Below, in pieces: positions 40,879 through 52,142 of a stretch of DNA of 64,000 nt. The position numbers and the translations under genes were made by a program. Location: positions 1,240,001 to 1,304,000 of the forward strand of contig CM074130.1 of NCBI GenBank assembly GCA_037178625.1, read 5' to 3'. How positions within the stretch are numbered: the first letter of the stretch is position 1; every line of letters begins with the position of its first letter. A model generated the notes under the pieces. The model ran no database searches. It was not told where the DNA came from and worked only from the letters and a program-made list of their open reading frames with translations. This DNA comes from Skeletonema tropicum (Eukaryota > Bacillariophyta > Thalassiosirophyceae > Thalassiosirales > Thalassiosiraceae).

Positions 40879-42252
40879 ATGACGGAGTTCAACACACGCA
40901 CGCGTGAAAATCTCTTGGAAGCGGAGCTAATGGGATTCGGCCAAGGAAACAACATTGCCGGAGGAGCAACTCAAACGAAGAAGTCCCTCTTTGCAGGTGC
41001 AGCGCGACGTGTTATGAATGACAATATCAAACGAAGGGGAGATAAGGAGATTCTTCAGCAAGTTCTAAGGGAAATTGATACGATATCGAACAAGCGTATG
41101 TCGGAAGGTTTTTCTAATTGGAATTTTTCGTTTGGGGTTTTCAATTGTTTCTTTATCGTTTACATATTTGGTGAGTGCCAGTTGCTCTATCTCTATGACT
41201 GTTTTGTGCTCCCTCGTGATGTATGTGATATGTATTGTATATTATGCTGCTTCGATTCTAACCTACGCTCACGTATTTCTTCACATGAATCAGGAGCACA
41301 TCCAGAGCATCTATGGCTCGTATACCTTATCGAAGGCAGTTGGTTGATCCCTCGCAAGTTTTACAATATGTGTCGTGCAAAGCCTCTCAATCAAGCACTC
41401 TACTACCTTGATTTCTGCTGGTGCATGAACTTTACAGCATTTGCGATGATTCTCATTCTGGTATTTAGTGGGGTAGTTGCTCATAATGAAGGACTTGTCA
41501 GTGATGCTGCAAGGAAAAGTTTCTTCAATGCAATGATGGGAGTAGCCTGCGGGACATTGATGGGGGCTAATATTGTTCTTCCGTTTGTTGCTTGCATGTT
41601 TCATGATGTGAATACGATGTGTGGCTTGTTCATTCACCTCATGCCGCCCATGGTCATGTATACATTCATGTGGCACAGCGCTGAGATAAAAGAGCACTGG
41701 CCAAACATCTTTCATCTCACTTACCTCGATGGCCTTCACTATTTTCCAGAAGAGGGAATAATCTTTACACCAGGTGATGGACTTGACAGTGTTGCTGGTA
41801 GCTCGGTTGCACTTTATTTTCTGTGGTGGATTCCTTACGTCTGCTTTCAACTGCTTGTGGGAATAGACTTGCCAAAAAAGATCAACGAGGATGGGACTCC
41901 CAAAAAGCCCAAGTGGGATACAGTATTCCATTCAACGATGAGGCAGGGACTCTGTATAACGCTTGGTAAGGTATTCCGAGGGCGATCTAAGAAAGAAAGC
42001 ATCGCTTTATGCACGGAGAATGATTTTGATCTCATTGACTTCTTCATTTACATGATATGCCACTTGGTTGCTGCCATGGCAGCGTTTTACTTGATCGGAT
42101 ATCCGTGCTTTTCATCGCAAGAATTTCATCTACTAATGATCATTTTCGTTACCTGGCTTGTGGTGGCCAGAGGAGCAAAGAGATATACTTACTACACAAC
42201 AAAGATGTATGCGCGAGTGCTACGTGAGAACTTTGCTGAACATTTCAGCTGA
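40879..42252 (+). CDS. GPC1: Glycerophosphocholine acyltransferase, Gpc1 family (copy 2)
   Basis: The open frame runs through an internal GT-AG intron at 41171-41293 (GTGAGTGCC ... AATCAG). The intron is 123 bp, a multiple of three, and lacks stops; removing it restores IFGAHPEHLWLVYLIEGSWL as in copy 1 and leaves 416 residues. Family motifs are RKFYNMCRAKPLNQALYYLD, LPFVACMFHDVNTMCGLFIH and AKRYTYYTTKMYARVLRENF. The predicted role is the same acyl-CoA-dependent re-acylation of glycerophosphocholine. N-termini differ: this copy has MTEFNTRTRENLLEAELMGF and a basic segment. Copies 1 and 2 differ at many positions, so the duplication is old. Confidence 0.87.
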   Translation: MTEFNTRTRENLLEAELMGFGQGNNIAGGATQTKKSLFAGAARRVMNDNIKRRGDKEILQQVLREIDTISNKRMSEGFSNWNFSFGVFNCFFIVYIFGECQLLYLYDCFVLPRDVCDMYCILCCFDSNLRSRISSHESGAHPEHLWLVYLIEGSWLIPRKFYNMCRAKPLNQALYYLDFCWCMNFTAFAMILILVFSGVVAHNEGLVSDAARKSFFNAMMGVACGTLMGANIVLPFVACMFHDVNTMCGLFIHLMPPMVMYTFMWHSAEIKEHWPNIFHLTYLDGLHYFPEEGIIFTPGDGLDSVAGSSVALYFLWWIPYVCFQLLVGIDLPKKINEDGTPKKPKWDTVFHSTMRQGLCITLGKVFRGRSKKESIALCTENDFDLIDFFIYMICHLVAAMAAFYLIGYPCFSSQEFHLLMIIFVTWLVVARGAKRYTYYTTKMYARVLRENFAEHFS

Positions 42253-42364
42253 AGACATATTTTTCAGAGGAAAGTTCTGCATGTGTTTTGATATGTTAAT
42301 GTATAATTTTAGTGAAGAAGTTTAGGTTAAACTATCGTTTGGAGTACGTGTTGCATTCACACCA

Positions 42365-44464
42365 TCATTGTTTCCCTCCACTGTCTCTTTCTCCTCCTGT
42401 CAACCCAAGAGAATACCTAATCATAAAATTGAAGACGCCCTGTTTAATACCATCGGGACACATCTTCATCAAAGGTCTCACAAAATACCTTGCAAAAATA
42501 GCATAACCGTTCGGTTGGGCCAGGCGCTGTACTAACTCTGTAGACCGTAACAGTTGCAGCAGTCGGCGCTCTCTGCGCAACTGCCGCCCAACAAGCTCAT
42601 GCCGCAATAACTTTGGTGAATATTCTGGTGAGTTCGACAAGACACGTTCAATACTTCTAGCGATACTTGCACCTGCTTCCATTGCCATGGTAAAACCCTG
42701 GGCAAGAACAGGGTCAATAGTCATCATTGAATCACCAATGAACACAACAATTGGACCTGGTCCAGGGTCAGTGGTAGCTTTCACATTGTTGGAATAATCA
42801 TTGCCCATCCCTTCCGTAGCACCAGCTTTCTTTTTTCGTTCCAATTTCCATCGTTCAAAATCCATTATTGTCTTGATATCAAAGACCGGACCCGCATTGT
42901 GCTTGTGCGCCAATGCCATCTCGTACATGATATCTTCGGCTGGGGTAGTCTCGATCAATGTTTTCACAGGATTGTGCCAGCTCCCAAATGCATTAATAAG
43001 CAACTTTTTGCGTTCCTCTGCATTCATTTCACTATTGGAATTCTTGTAAGCATCAATAAAGACGGGATCATTAATTGTTGCAAACCACACTTCTTCATCT
43101 TTCTGTCGTTGCTTGAATGTATCAGTCTGACTGAAGTGTCCACAATTACTTCCATCATCGTCATCTTCCAAGTCTTCATCTGCATGACGAAAAGGAACGG
43201 CTGCAAACCTCATCGATCTCGAACACCCCCAAGTTTGGAAGCTGTCACTCCCATCCTCAGCAGCAGCATCTGCCGTCAATTTTGGTGCATTGCCACGAAA
43301 TACTATATATTCTCTACTCTCTACCTTGGTGGCTTCCCGATGACCTCTGGTATGTTCCCAATGGTTTTCTAGTGAGTTTTCGGTTTCTTCGTGGGAAGCT
43401 GATTCAATACCAAGACTGGTCGCGTGGATAGAATGATGTCCTGCATACCGTGATCGCAGTGAGGAACGAAGCCCGTCTGCAGCAATGATTAAATGATAGT
43501 GTGGAGAGGTTGTTGCTGTTGTTGTTGGTGGTGCTGTTGATTCAGCCTCATTATTGTTTGGATGCAACTCTAAGGATCCCATATTGCCATTCACGTCATT
43601 GATACTTTCTACTTTGACACCATAATTGTACTTGACAGTGCCCATCTTTTGTTCAATTTTAATGGCATTTCGTAGGCAAGATAGCAAATCCTTCTCCCGA
43701 ACAAATAATAATGCAGGATCATCGTTGTCAATACTTTTTGATCCATTGTTTTCAGTAGTCCCATTTAATAGATCGTCAATGCCATAAGGAGAGGCATTCA
43801 ACTGACTCTTTACCAACCAACTACCATTTGGACTTCGATAACCCACATCTTTTACATAGGATCCGCACGCTTCCAAATCTTTCAGTAGAATTTTATAAGA
43901 TTGTCGATTTTTGTTGATATCAGTACTGCTGCCGTTGTTGTTGCTCGCAGTGTCTGATGATGCTAATCCCTTCTCCAAACTTCGAAGAAACGGCCACCAA
44001 GCAGTACTCCAAATTCCCACACCAATATGCCTCCCAAGTGCTCCTGATCCAGAGTACAATTGTTTCCCTCCCTCCGACACAGTACCAGATGATGTGTGTC
44101 CCGAGGTACGGAATTTGTTGGATTTTTTGACATTGTTGGCTTCATACACATCAATTGGGCCCTGAATCAATCCGGAAGCTACCAAAGGGGAGAGGTGCAG
44201 TGCTGTTGTCATACCGGCGGCGCCTCCTCCAACTATTGCGACTCGTAGTCGACCGCTTTCTTTGATGTTGCAGTCTGCGGCATTGTCGTTTGCGGATGAT
44301 GATGTCGCAGTAGAGAAGGTGCGGAGAGCAGATAATGATGACGACCTGTTGTGGCTGGATGGTGGCGAATAGAGGACAGCAGCGGTTCGGCCACTGAGGA
44401 CCCTGTAGAGTAATTTAGCAGTCATTCCTCCTAACAGAGCGGAGGATTGATCTCTCGGTCCCAA
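42365..44464 (-). CDS. FAD-dependent monooxygenase, organelle-targeted
   Basis: 699 residues in one exon. After a Ser/Arg-rich presequence of about 60 residues comes the FAD-binding fold: LRVAIVGGGAAGMTTALHLS (GxGxxG), LIIAADGLRSSLRSRYAG (the DG motif) and IVVFIGDSMMTIDPVLAQGF (the GD motif that binds the FAD ribityl chain). The order and motifs match class A flavoprotein hydroxylases such as UbiH/Coq6, salicylate hydroxylase or zeaxanthin epoxidase. It is longer than those through several Asn/Ser-rich insertions (for example near residues 165-180 and 300-315). NAD(P)H is the likely reductant; the aromatic or isoprenoid substrate is unknown. Convergent with GPC1 copy 2, 112 bp apart. Confidence 0.82.
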   Translation of the reverse strand: MGPRDQSSALLGGMTAKLLYRVLSGRTAAVLYSPPSSHNRSSSLSALRTFSTATSSSANDNAADCNIKESGRLRVAIVGGGAAGMTTALHLSPLVASGLIQGPIDVYEANNVKKSNKFRTSGHTSSGTVSEGGKQLYSGSGALGRHIGVGIWSTAWWPFLRSLEKGLASSDTASNNNGSSTDINKNRQSYKILLKDLEACGSYVKDVGYRSPNGSWLVKSQLNASPYGIDDLLNGTTENNGSKSIDNDDPALLFVREKDLLSCLRNAIKIEQKMGTVKYNYGVKVESINDVNGNMGSLELHPNNNEAESTAPPTTTATTSPHYHLIIAADGLRSSLRSRYAGHHSIHATSLGIESASHEETENSLENHWEHTRGHREATKVESREYIVFRGNAPKLTADAAAEDGSDSFQTWGCSRSMRFAAVPFRHADEDLEDDDDGSNCGHFSQTDTFKQRQKDEEVWFATINDPVFIDAYKNSNSEMNAEERKKLLINAFGSWHNPVKTLIETTPAEDIMYEMALAHKHNAGPVFDIKTIMDFERWKLERKKKAGATEGMGNDYSNNVKATTDPGPGPIVVFIGDSMMTIDPVLAQGFTMAMEAGASIARSIERVLSNSPEYSPKLLRHELVGRQLRRERRLLQLLRSTELVQRLAQPNGYAIFARYFVRPLMKMCPDGIKQGVFNFMIRYSLGLTGGERDSGGKQ

Positions 44465-46606
44465 TGATAGTAGTAAAGTAAGTGTGTTCTATGATGTACT
44501 GCCGCTTCGGTCAAACGCCTTCAACAATGCAATCTCCAAATAGTAGTGTTGTACATGCAACATCAATACAGAAGGATTCATTTGATTCATGGTTGAAGCG
44601 CAAGATGTGTCTCTCGGCTCTCGGGGTCAAAAAGATCATTCGCAGAGACACTTATTTACCATACCCTCTGTTACTTGTTTTAGTTGAAATTACTTGTCAA
44701 TGGAGAAAATAATTATTGATCTTTTCCATTTTTGAGTGTCGGGGTGATTTCTTGGCACATCGCACAGAGTGATCGTTGATCGTGAATCGTGTAGGTAGGT
44801 AGCGCGCGTGGAGCATGCATCGTCGATCGGTGCCCACCTCGATCGGTGTTCGGTGTCGGTGTTGATAGAAGTACATACTTAGGTGTTCTTTTGCTTTTTG
44901 AAAAGTAGAAAGTTGCACACGGGTTCTAAGGCCTACGTAGGAATTCAAATCTTCGTAGAACGTACATACTACCTGTAAGTCGTACCTAATGCTGCACTTT
45001 TTGACATCAACCATGAAGCTGCCGCTCCTACCGTCGGCCCCAACAATGCACACGCTTCAAATATAACCAATATACGCACCAATATCGCTCTCCATTACTA
45101 TTGGGTATATTATGGAGGCGTTCCTTTGTCGAGGTAGATGCCGTCGTTGAGTTATTGTACTCGCCATCAACGATATGAAAATTGGTCATCTTCGTCCACC
45201 TGTGATATGATCCTTTTGGCAATGATACTCTGCACTACAAGGTCCCCTACTTTACATATCTCATCTGCAACATAATATTGACTTCCGAGGTCGTGCCCCA
45301 CGTATGAGAGTCCTCCCTCTATTTTTTATTACCCAGGCGCACATGTGATCGGATATGTGATGTTTCACATAATTAATATGCAACAATCAACCATATAAAC
45401 AGTCCATAACAACAATGCAAACACAATTCTTCAACTCTCAACATGAAAGAGGATGTCGGGGGGGTATACACGCTTCAGCAGCCGCAATATAGGTGTAGAT
45501 GTCATATTAATCATGGTGTAGAGGCCTACATTTTTTTGTAATTTATTGTACCAAATAATATTTAATATTATCCGATTGAAAACACTACTCCAAACAATAC
45601 CAATGTATATTATTACCGCAATGATTTGTTAGTTCTGTTTTGGATGTGTTTTGGAATTATTGGTGGCTGTATACAACAATTGATGGTGGTTATTATGCCC
45701 ATTTGAGACGAGTTTTTTGTAATTATTGACTCGTCGCTTCAAGGAGACAATAAGACTCTTTTTATCAGGTTTATGCCCCCCAATCATTGCTCTATATCAT
45801 ATTATAACTGGGGCATAAGTTTCAGGGCTTCGTTCCCTCTGTGATGCATCCTTTGGTGAGAGTGTCGGTCGCAACAAGGCGACAGGTGGCTTTTGATGAT
45901 GGTGTGGCTAGATCACTTATATTCTTGGTGAATACGGTGATTACTGTGGCGATAAGCATAACCTACGAATAATATATGTTTGGTTGTCGATTGGAAGGGG
46001 CAGGGCGGAGTGATGGCACACCCTACTGCCTCTCTTTTGGATAAATATGGCAGCGGCAGACTGTGTCGTCGAGGGGAAATTTCTAGCGATAAAATATGTC
46101 GACGAGAATTAATTCGACGTTATTGTATACTGGTGAACTTTTTTATTAATGAACTACAATATGGGTGTAGAGTTCGTTGCCAAAAAAGTTCACCAGTATA
46201 TCAAGATGGGACATTATATCACCATAGGACGCAAACACACCATGGTGCCGGTGCTCCTCATCTTGTTGATGTTGAGTGGAGATGAAAAAGTGTTTGGCGA
46301 TAGTTAGCCCGTCAAGAAAATATATTGATTTTTGCCTGTTTTGGTTAGTAAGGGTTAACAAATGTCGTAGCGATAGTCATATCACCTATTATGTACTATT
46401 CCTACGTTGATACTCCTACTTTTGAACTTAGACCGGGAGGCTTAGAACCCGTGTGCACTGCATCTATGATGTCAAGCACACCCTTCGCGAGCTTACTCCT
46501 CCATCACTTGATACATCATCATAGGTAGCATGATGAGATAAAAGATCTAGCGGCTCTCATCTCAGCACCTTCCTACCTATCTCCACATACTCTTGAAACA
46601 ACAAAA
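44465..46606. other. Intergenic region with no clear gene
   Basis: Largely AT-rich, containing the FAD monooxygenase promoter, scattered short frames and the hairpin at 46126-46200. The frame at 45028-45222 (minus) has a low-level protein-like composition but no family and I leave it uncalled. Confidence 0.45.
46126..46200. repeat. 75-nt inverted repeat with 19-bp perfect arms
   Basis: TATACTGGTGAACTTTTTT at 46126-46144 is the exact reverse complement of 46182-46200. Pairing continues imperfectly inside (GAACTACA versus TGTAGAGTTC). It resembles the hairpin core of a MITE or a small foldback element. Confidence 0.75.
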
Positions 46607-47554
46607 ATGTTTGCAGTCTGTTCCTCCATCACCACCAGGCTCAATCGATACCTATTGCCATCTTCATCTTCCTGTCGCACAACCTCAGCAGCTCTCTTCT
46701 CATCCGAGCCATCCATCGATGTCTCCACCTTTCAAACCAATCTGACAAATCTTGCCCCCTCGATATCCAAATCATTGTCTACAAACGGATACTATGCCAC
46801 TCCATCACCGTATTCAATATTACCAGAACATTCCATACGAACAATGAGAGAACAATCCATAAATTTGCGCAAGATTGGAAGATTCGAACAATCGTGGAGT
46901 GAAAAGATTGATGCCTCTGGAAAAGTCACTCGATTTGACAAAGAGGGGGTGCTAGCTTGTGAACCTGACGGACAAGATTATCATGATGCACCCGATTTGA
47001 TCATGTATCTAAGTGTCATGCTGCAAACACTCCCTGATTTACTCAACTCGCAACGAGACGGAGAGTACGGATTGTCGGCATCATCATTTAATGCCAAGCT
47101 TGCCGTGACATCTCCGGGGGGGAGTGTCTATCCGTTACATATTGACAATCCACAGGGATTATCTGCAGGTGATACACGACGATTGACGTGTATTCTATAT
47201 ATGAATCCTGATTATCAAGATGGAGTTGATGGGGGTGAACTTCGTATCTTTTGCGGTCGTGGTGATTCATCTGCGACAATAATAACAAATAATGATGATG
47301 ATGACACTGGGATTGTGGGAGCAACGAATAATAATGATGTAGTGGATATTACACCAGATGGTGGTAGAATGGTCTTATTCTGGAGTGATGAAATTCCTCA
47401 CGAGGTGTTACCCACTGCTCCTAATGCAAACAAGTCGGATGAGGTTTTTGATAGATACGCTTTGACTGTGTGGATACCTACGGATTATTATCATACAATA
47501 CACAATCCTGACTCAAAGTTTGCGAATCTTGGAAACGAGGCATTTACGAAGTAA
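46607..47554 (+). CDS. 2-oxoglutarate/Fe(II) dioxygenase, prolyl-hydroxylase-like
   Basis: 315 residues. An N-terminal organelle-type presequence (MFAVCSSITTRLNRYLLPSS) precedes a 2OG oxygenase core. The iron-binding HxD is in SVYPLHIDNPQG (His and Asp about residue 183), the distal His is in WSDEIPHEVLP, and the 2OG-binding Arg in FDRYALTVWIPTDYY. RRLTCILYMNPDYQDGVDGG and GELRIF are typical of EGLN/PHD-type and other P4H-like enzymes. An Asn/Asp-rich insertion lies between the strands (about 228-250). The substrate is not identifiable; a protein prolyl hydroxylase is the closest guess. Confidence 0.85.
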   Translation: MFAVCSSITTRLNRYLLPSSSSCRTTSAALFSSEPSIDVSTFQTNLTNLAPSISKSLSTNGYYATPSPYSILPEHSIRTMREQSINLRKIGRFEQSWSEKIDASGKVTRFDKEGVLACEPDGQDYHDAPDLIMYLSVMLQTLPDLLNSQRDGEYGLSASSFNAKLAVTSPGGSVYPLHIDNPQGLSAGDTRRLTCILYMNPDYQDGVDGGELRIFCGRGDSSATIITNNDDDDTGIVGATNNNDVVDITPDGGRMVLFWSDEIPHEVLPTAPNANKSDEVFDRYALTVWIPTDYYHTIHNPDSKFANLGNEAFTK

Positions 47555-49133
47555 TGGAAGCCACCAACCAGTTATTCTCAGATGATTTAAAATCCATTGA
47601 TTATTGATTTTACTATATTTGTTGTCCTCACTTTGCACTACTTCTTCTTTTTGGGCTGTTGCTACACTGCGCCGAGAAAAAGGACAAAGGCTTTGTCCTT
47701 TTTCTTCAATGCTTTGTCAAAGCATTTAGTTTTTAACGAAAAGCAGCCAGAGACACCATTATCTAATTACCGCGAATGCAAACAACTCACCAATGATGAT
47801 GATGGATCGTCATCAATAGTAGAATATGAAAATCACTTTGACGGGATGCTCCTCAACTTTTTTTGAGCTCGGTGGTTGGTTTGGTTCATCGAACCAAAAT
47901 TATTTGTGCTCTGGTTCAGGCACATTTTTCGCCTTTTCTGTAAAAGAAGAAACCTCGTAGACTTTGAATTCCTACGTTATCCTCATACAAAAATGGTGTT
48001 TCTCGTGCCAAAAGTTATGTTTTCTCATAATTGTATGTAGATAGTCTTCATTACAAGAAAAATCTGACCAACGGCTGTATAATACCACTCTAGTTAGAAT
48101 GCCACACCATTCCCAAAATGCATTGCAAAGGCATCTCAATATTCGCGGAGTGGGGAGGGACCCATGAAGCGCTGAAATCGAAATCTATCTGTCGAATCGC
48201 ATGATCTGGGTAAAATTGCGCGAAATCCTTAAAGTGGAAGATCGAAAATTATTGCGGGAAGGAATTTTGTTAGGGTTAGTCTTTGTTTCATTTGTTACCC
48301 CTGAAGTAAGTTCGAATCGTCACACAAATGTTACAGCGATTCTTGACCCCATCGCCTGCCTCTCACAGGCATGGGGTCAGCGTTCGAAAATCAAGATACC
48401 TGTGACTTCCTGAGGTTGCCGCTCATCGTTCGGCCTCAGCTACGTGCATGCGCCTCTAGAGTATTGCTTTATCTCTCCTCTTTTACTCGCACACGGTGCA
48501 CCCTAGTCTATTTGTACCGTTTAAAAACATTATGTATCCCACAAAAGAGTCTTACTGATTCGCCGATGACTTTTTGAATTTCAATTACAGGACAGGGCCG
48601 AAAATGCGAATCTCAGCGGTTCACGCCCGCGTAATTTGACGGCAACGTCTCTCGTCTCATCTTCTCCCTTTTTATCACATTATAGTACTATCTTACACAT
48701 CAAAGACATGAAATCAACAAGTTCATCATAGTTTATGTCACAACATTCTTGGACTTTTCCAACAAGACCAGTAAGGACGCTGGGTAACCGTCGCCGTGAC
48801 CGCCGTGCAAATCCAATGAAAGGAGCAACGGCCGTGCCCCATCTTTATTGTCATATTCACGAGACTTAGTCTACTGCGGTCTCAAAAGTAGGACTATTTT
48901 AGACTATTTATTGGCTAAATGACGAAAAAGTAGCCCACCCGTACTAATTCCCACGTACATTGGGTTTTTCTCGCGTAGCCGCCAACCGAACAAAACGACA
49001 CGTCGTGGATATGATTCTCTCCGTCCGCTAAGTATCGTAGGTACGCTATACGCTATGTAGTATATTGGAAAGCATCATAATTTTTCCTAGCCAACAGAAT
49101 AAGAATAAGCACATCTTCCATCTCGTCTTCATC
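47555..49133. other. Intergenic region with one hairpin
   Basis: No supported gene. Short frames (for example 48201-48413) look random. A hairpin at 48344-48379 pairs TGACCCCAT with ATGGGGTCA, and CCTG with CAGG inside it. Confidence 0.45.
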
Positions 49134-50165
49134 ATGTCCGACGTACTGAAAAATGTCAATCCCAGTGAGGGTGTAGGTGTAGAGGTAGTTCCCTTTGAGA
49201 CCACCACCAGCAACAACGTCAACGTCGTTGGCCGCCCAGACCAAGATGTGGAGTCCAATAATGATAATGATCATGCTTCGTCTTCCTTCGATGTCAATCC
49301 AAGCAACAAGAATGAGAAGAACCGACTTTTTTCTCTTACGAAGAAAGTGACAACCGGCTTGGGCTTTTTACTTGTCATCGGAGCTGCAGCCGTTGCTGGA
49401 GCAAGCATGAGCGCTGCTAACAACTCCAACATCCAAGCCCAGCAGAGTCAGAGTGCCACTACCGCTATGCCTGGCGGTAACGGTGGCAGTGGAAAGGCGG
49501 GAAAAGTAAGTTGCCTCATGTGCTGTGTCCAATTATCCATTTCATCCCTATCTTGCTAACACCTGTCGCTGTGACCTAAACTTTATATCATTTCATAGTG
49601 CAATTCTGCAGCTGTTGAAGGAGTGTATTATGGTGAAGGAAAAGCCATGAATCTTGGGGCTCTTAAAGCTTTTGACAGCACAGTCGATCTGAAAGCCACG
49701 ATGTGCATGGAACCTTATGGTGACGACGGCGTGCTTGTGTTTGTATGTAACCAAAGCTGTGACACTGGCTATCAGAGCTCCGCCGAAATGTACGGTATGA
49801 TTGGCAAGAATCTACTCGAGGAGGATGAATGTGTCATGGATGTTGTCGAAATTTGGGGTGCTGGGACCTACAAATTCCGTGTCGACACCGGTAAAGGTAG
49901 AGATGACCTCTCTATCAGCTACGTCCTCACCCAGCCCGCTGATTTCTATAAAGATGATGCATACCTCACCGACAATTTCGATCACAGTGAAAGGAAAAGG
50001 AGCCTGGAAGGTAGGCGCCTGTATCCAGATGCTTATCCTGCTGCAGTTGCAAGAAATACACTTCATCCTATACCATACGGGCCCCAGAGGAGAAACCTTG
50101 AAAACTGCAACTCAGATTCACCCTGTGACTGCTTCTTGTGCTCCGACATGTGTGGTACCGATTGA
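49134..50165 (+). CDS. Type II membrane-anchored Cys-rich protein, unknown function
   Basis: Exons 49134..49505 and 49599..50165, with a 93-bp GT-AG intron in phase 0, give 312 residues. I start at 49134 (MSDVLKNVNPSEG). A polar Asn/Asp-rich N-terminus is followed by one membrane segment (TTGLGFLLVIGAAAVAGASM, about residues 75-98). A Gly/Ser-rich spacer leads to a domain with paired Cys (MCMEPYGDDG, FVCNQSCDTGYQ), then GAGTYKFRVDTGKGRDDLS, and a C-terminal Cys cluster ENCNSDSPCDCFLCSDMCGT. A secreted or lumenal location is likely for the C-terminal part. No family is recognised; it may be lineage-specific. Confidence 0.72.
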
Positions 50166-51784
50166 AGAGAAAGTAGCTGAAACTTCAGTTTCAATCTTAA
50201 GTGCAAATGATTGGAAAGAGTATTTGTAATCTATAATTAATGTCTTGACAATAACAGGTAGCCACTATTGATGCCTCGCGCTCGTACCAATCTCTTCTAA
50301 TATCTTCCTCTCCGACGTTGTCACATAAGCTCTAGCTACATACTCCTGACGATGCAACTCTTTAGTGAAAGCAACGTGCTGTGCAAGGTACTTTGTATTG
50401 CGAGTTCGACATAAACATAACATCATGAATGACCATTAAACCAGCGCTCCCAACGTGGCTATTCATTCGACGCGCTCAAGAACAAATATTGAAGTTGATG
50501 CAAAGGGGTATGTAGTAGGTACTCCAGTAGCCGTCGCCGTCGATCGGCCTGCCACGGTCCTGGTCGACCGCTGTTCTGCCAAGAAAACAAAGAAGTGCTT
50601 AGTGCAAGAACAAGCAAGAGCTTCAATCTCAGGAAAGAGTCTACAATATGAGGGCGTGCCCACAGAAAATAGTCCGTGTACGTAGGAGGAGAGAGATGAG
50701 ACTTTTACTTATGGGCAGTAGGTATAAAATTAACGGGGATAAAAGGGCGCCATGCGACCTTTTGAAGAGGCGAATCGTCTGGGTCCGCTTGCCTTCTGCT
50801 ATATAGCGTAATGGCCACTATTTCGGCACTTTTGGGGAAATGTTCGGATATTTTTTTATCCGATATTTCTAAAAATATCCGATACATTTCTATCACTTGT
50901 AGTCCCTTGTAGACACTTTTGTATCGTCCATTTTATTCAAATCTTACTGGTTACTCTTATGTCCCTCATTCACCATCAATGCTATCAGAATACCCAATAT
51001 TGCACATTGTATCGTTGGATCACTTCAGAGGGTCGGGCCTCCGATTTGAGAATTTCATATTCAGACCTGTGCTTATCCACCTAGTCTATTTGATCCTTCT
51101 TCCTTCCTTTCCCTTTTAAATAGTTGTTTGTAATCAATTGTCTGGATGGTCACAGCTACCGATAGCTTGTTTATGTGGAATTGGGAGGTTCAGAAAAGAT
51201 CCAAGCTTTCATCTTTCTTCTTCATCTTTATTCTCACTCGAACATCCAAATGTTGAACTCTTCATGCCTTGACGAATATATGAACTCTCAAGTATTTCTC
51301 CCGAGTTGCTCTTTCGTAACGCTATGTATAGATTGTCTATGTTGTATGTTCACGATGTAAGTAGGTATGATGTGTGGTAATAAGCAGTAGGAGACGATCC
51401 CAGTTCCGTATTTTTGAGCACTTTCTCTTCTGTTGAGAAACATCTGCACTAAGTTACGGAATTAGATCACCCAATCTACGTAGGAACTATATACAAGCCC
51501 ACGGTGAAAACCGGATATTTTTTCCGGATAAATTGGTAGGGCTGACCGGATAAGTTCATCCAGTCACCAAACTTTTGAAACCTCGTTAAAAAATGAGGTA
51601 GAATGTTACTATTTCGTACTATCATACGTAGAGTTTCGAGAAGATTCGGTGTTCCACCGTTTAGGAGTAACCCGGATTTGCAACCCAAGTAGCAAAAGCT
51701 ACAGAGGAATTCGTAGCGTGATTATACAATAAAAATATATCACGGTCAGGAACGTGGTATGTCGGTCTTAATTGTGTATTTTAT
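50166..51784. other. Intergenic region left of the Penelope-like element
   Basis: No supported gene. An 11-bp perfect stem (CGGATATTTTT, 50845-50855, with 50871-50881) lies in an AT-rich patch. Near 51508 a related ACCGGATATTTTTTCCGGAT foldback occurs. Confidence 0.45.
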
Positions 51785-51800
51785 GGTCATTTTGCAACCG

Positions 51801-52142
51801 GGAGCGAGCGAAGCGAGCGACCTTACTTCTCTCTATAATCAATATATGAACCAATATCAGATAAAGTGGTATTACTATATTACCGTGAGCGAGCGAAGCG
51901 AGCGACCTTACTTCTCTCTATAATCAATATATGAACCAATATCAGATAAAGTGGTATTACTATATTACCGGGAGCGAGCGAAGCGAGCGACCTTACTTCT
52001 CTCTATAATCAATATATGAACCAATATCAGATAAAGTGGTATTACTATATTACCGTGGGAGCGAGCGAAGCGAGCGACCTTACTTCTCTCTATAATCAAT
52101 ATATGAACCAATATCAGATAAAGTGGTATTACTATATTACCG
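51801..52142. repeat. Four tandem copies of an 85-87 bp terminal unit
   Basis: GAGCGAGCGAAGCGAGCGAC starts at 51802, 51887, 51972 and 52059. Each unit ends ATTACTATATTACCG. The right end of the element has a single inverted copy (53963-54048), so only the left side has expanded. Confidence 0.95.

Noticed and set aside
45028..45222. Minus-strand 64-codon frame with Thr/Ser-rich sequence
   Set aside because: Possibly a decayed repeat-family ORF, but no second copy in the window proves it.
48201..48413. 70-codon ORF with hydrophobic segment
   Set aside because: It crosses the hairpin at 48344-48379 and has no homology signal; likely random.
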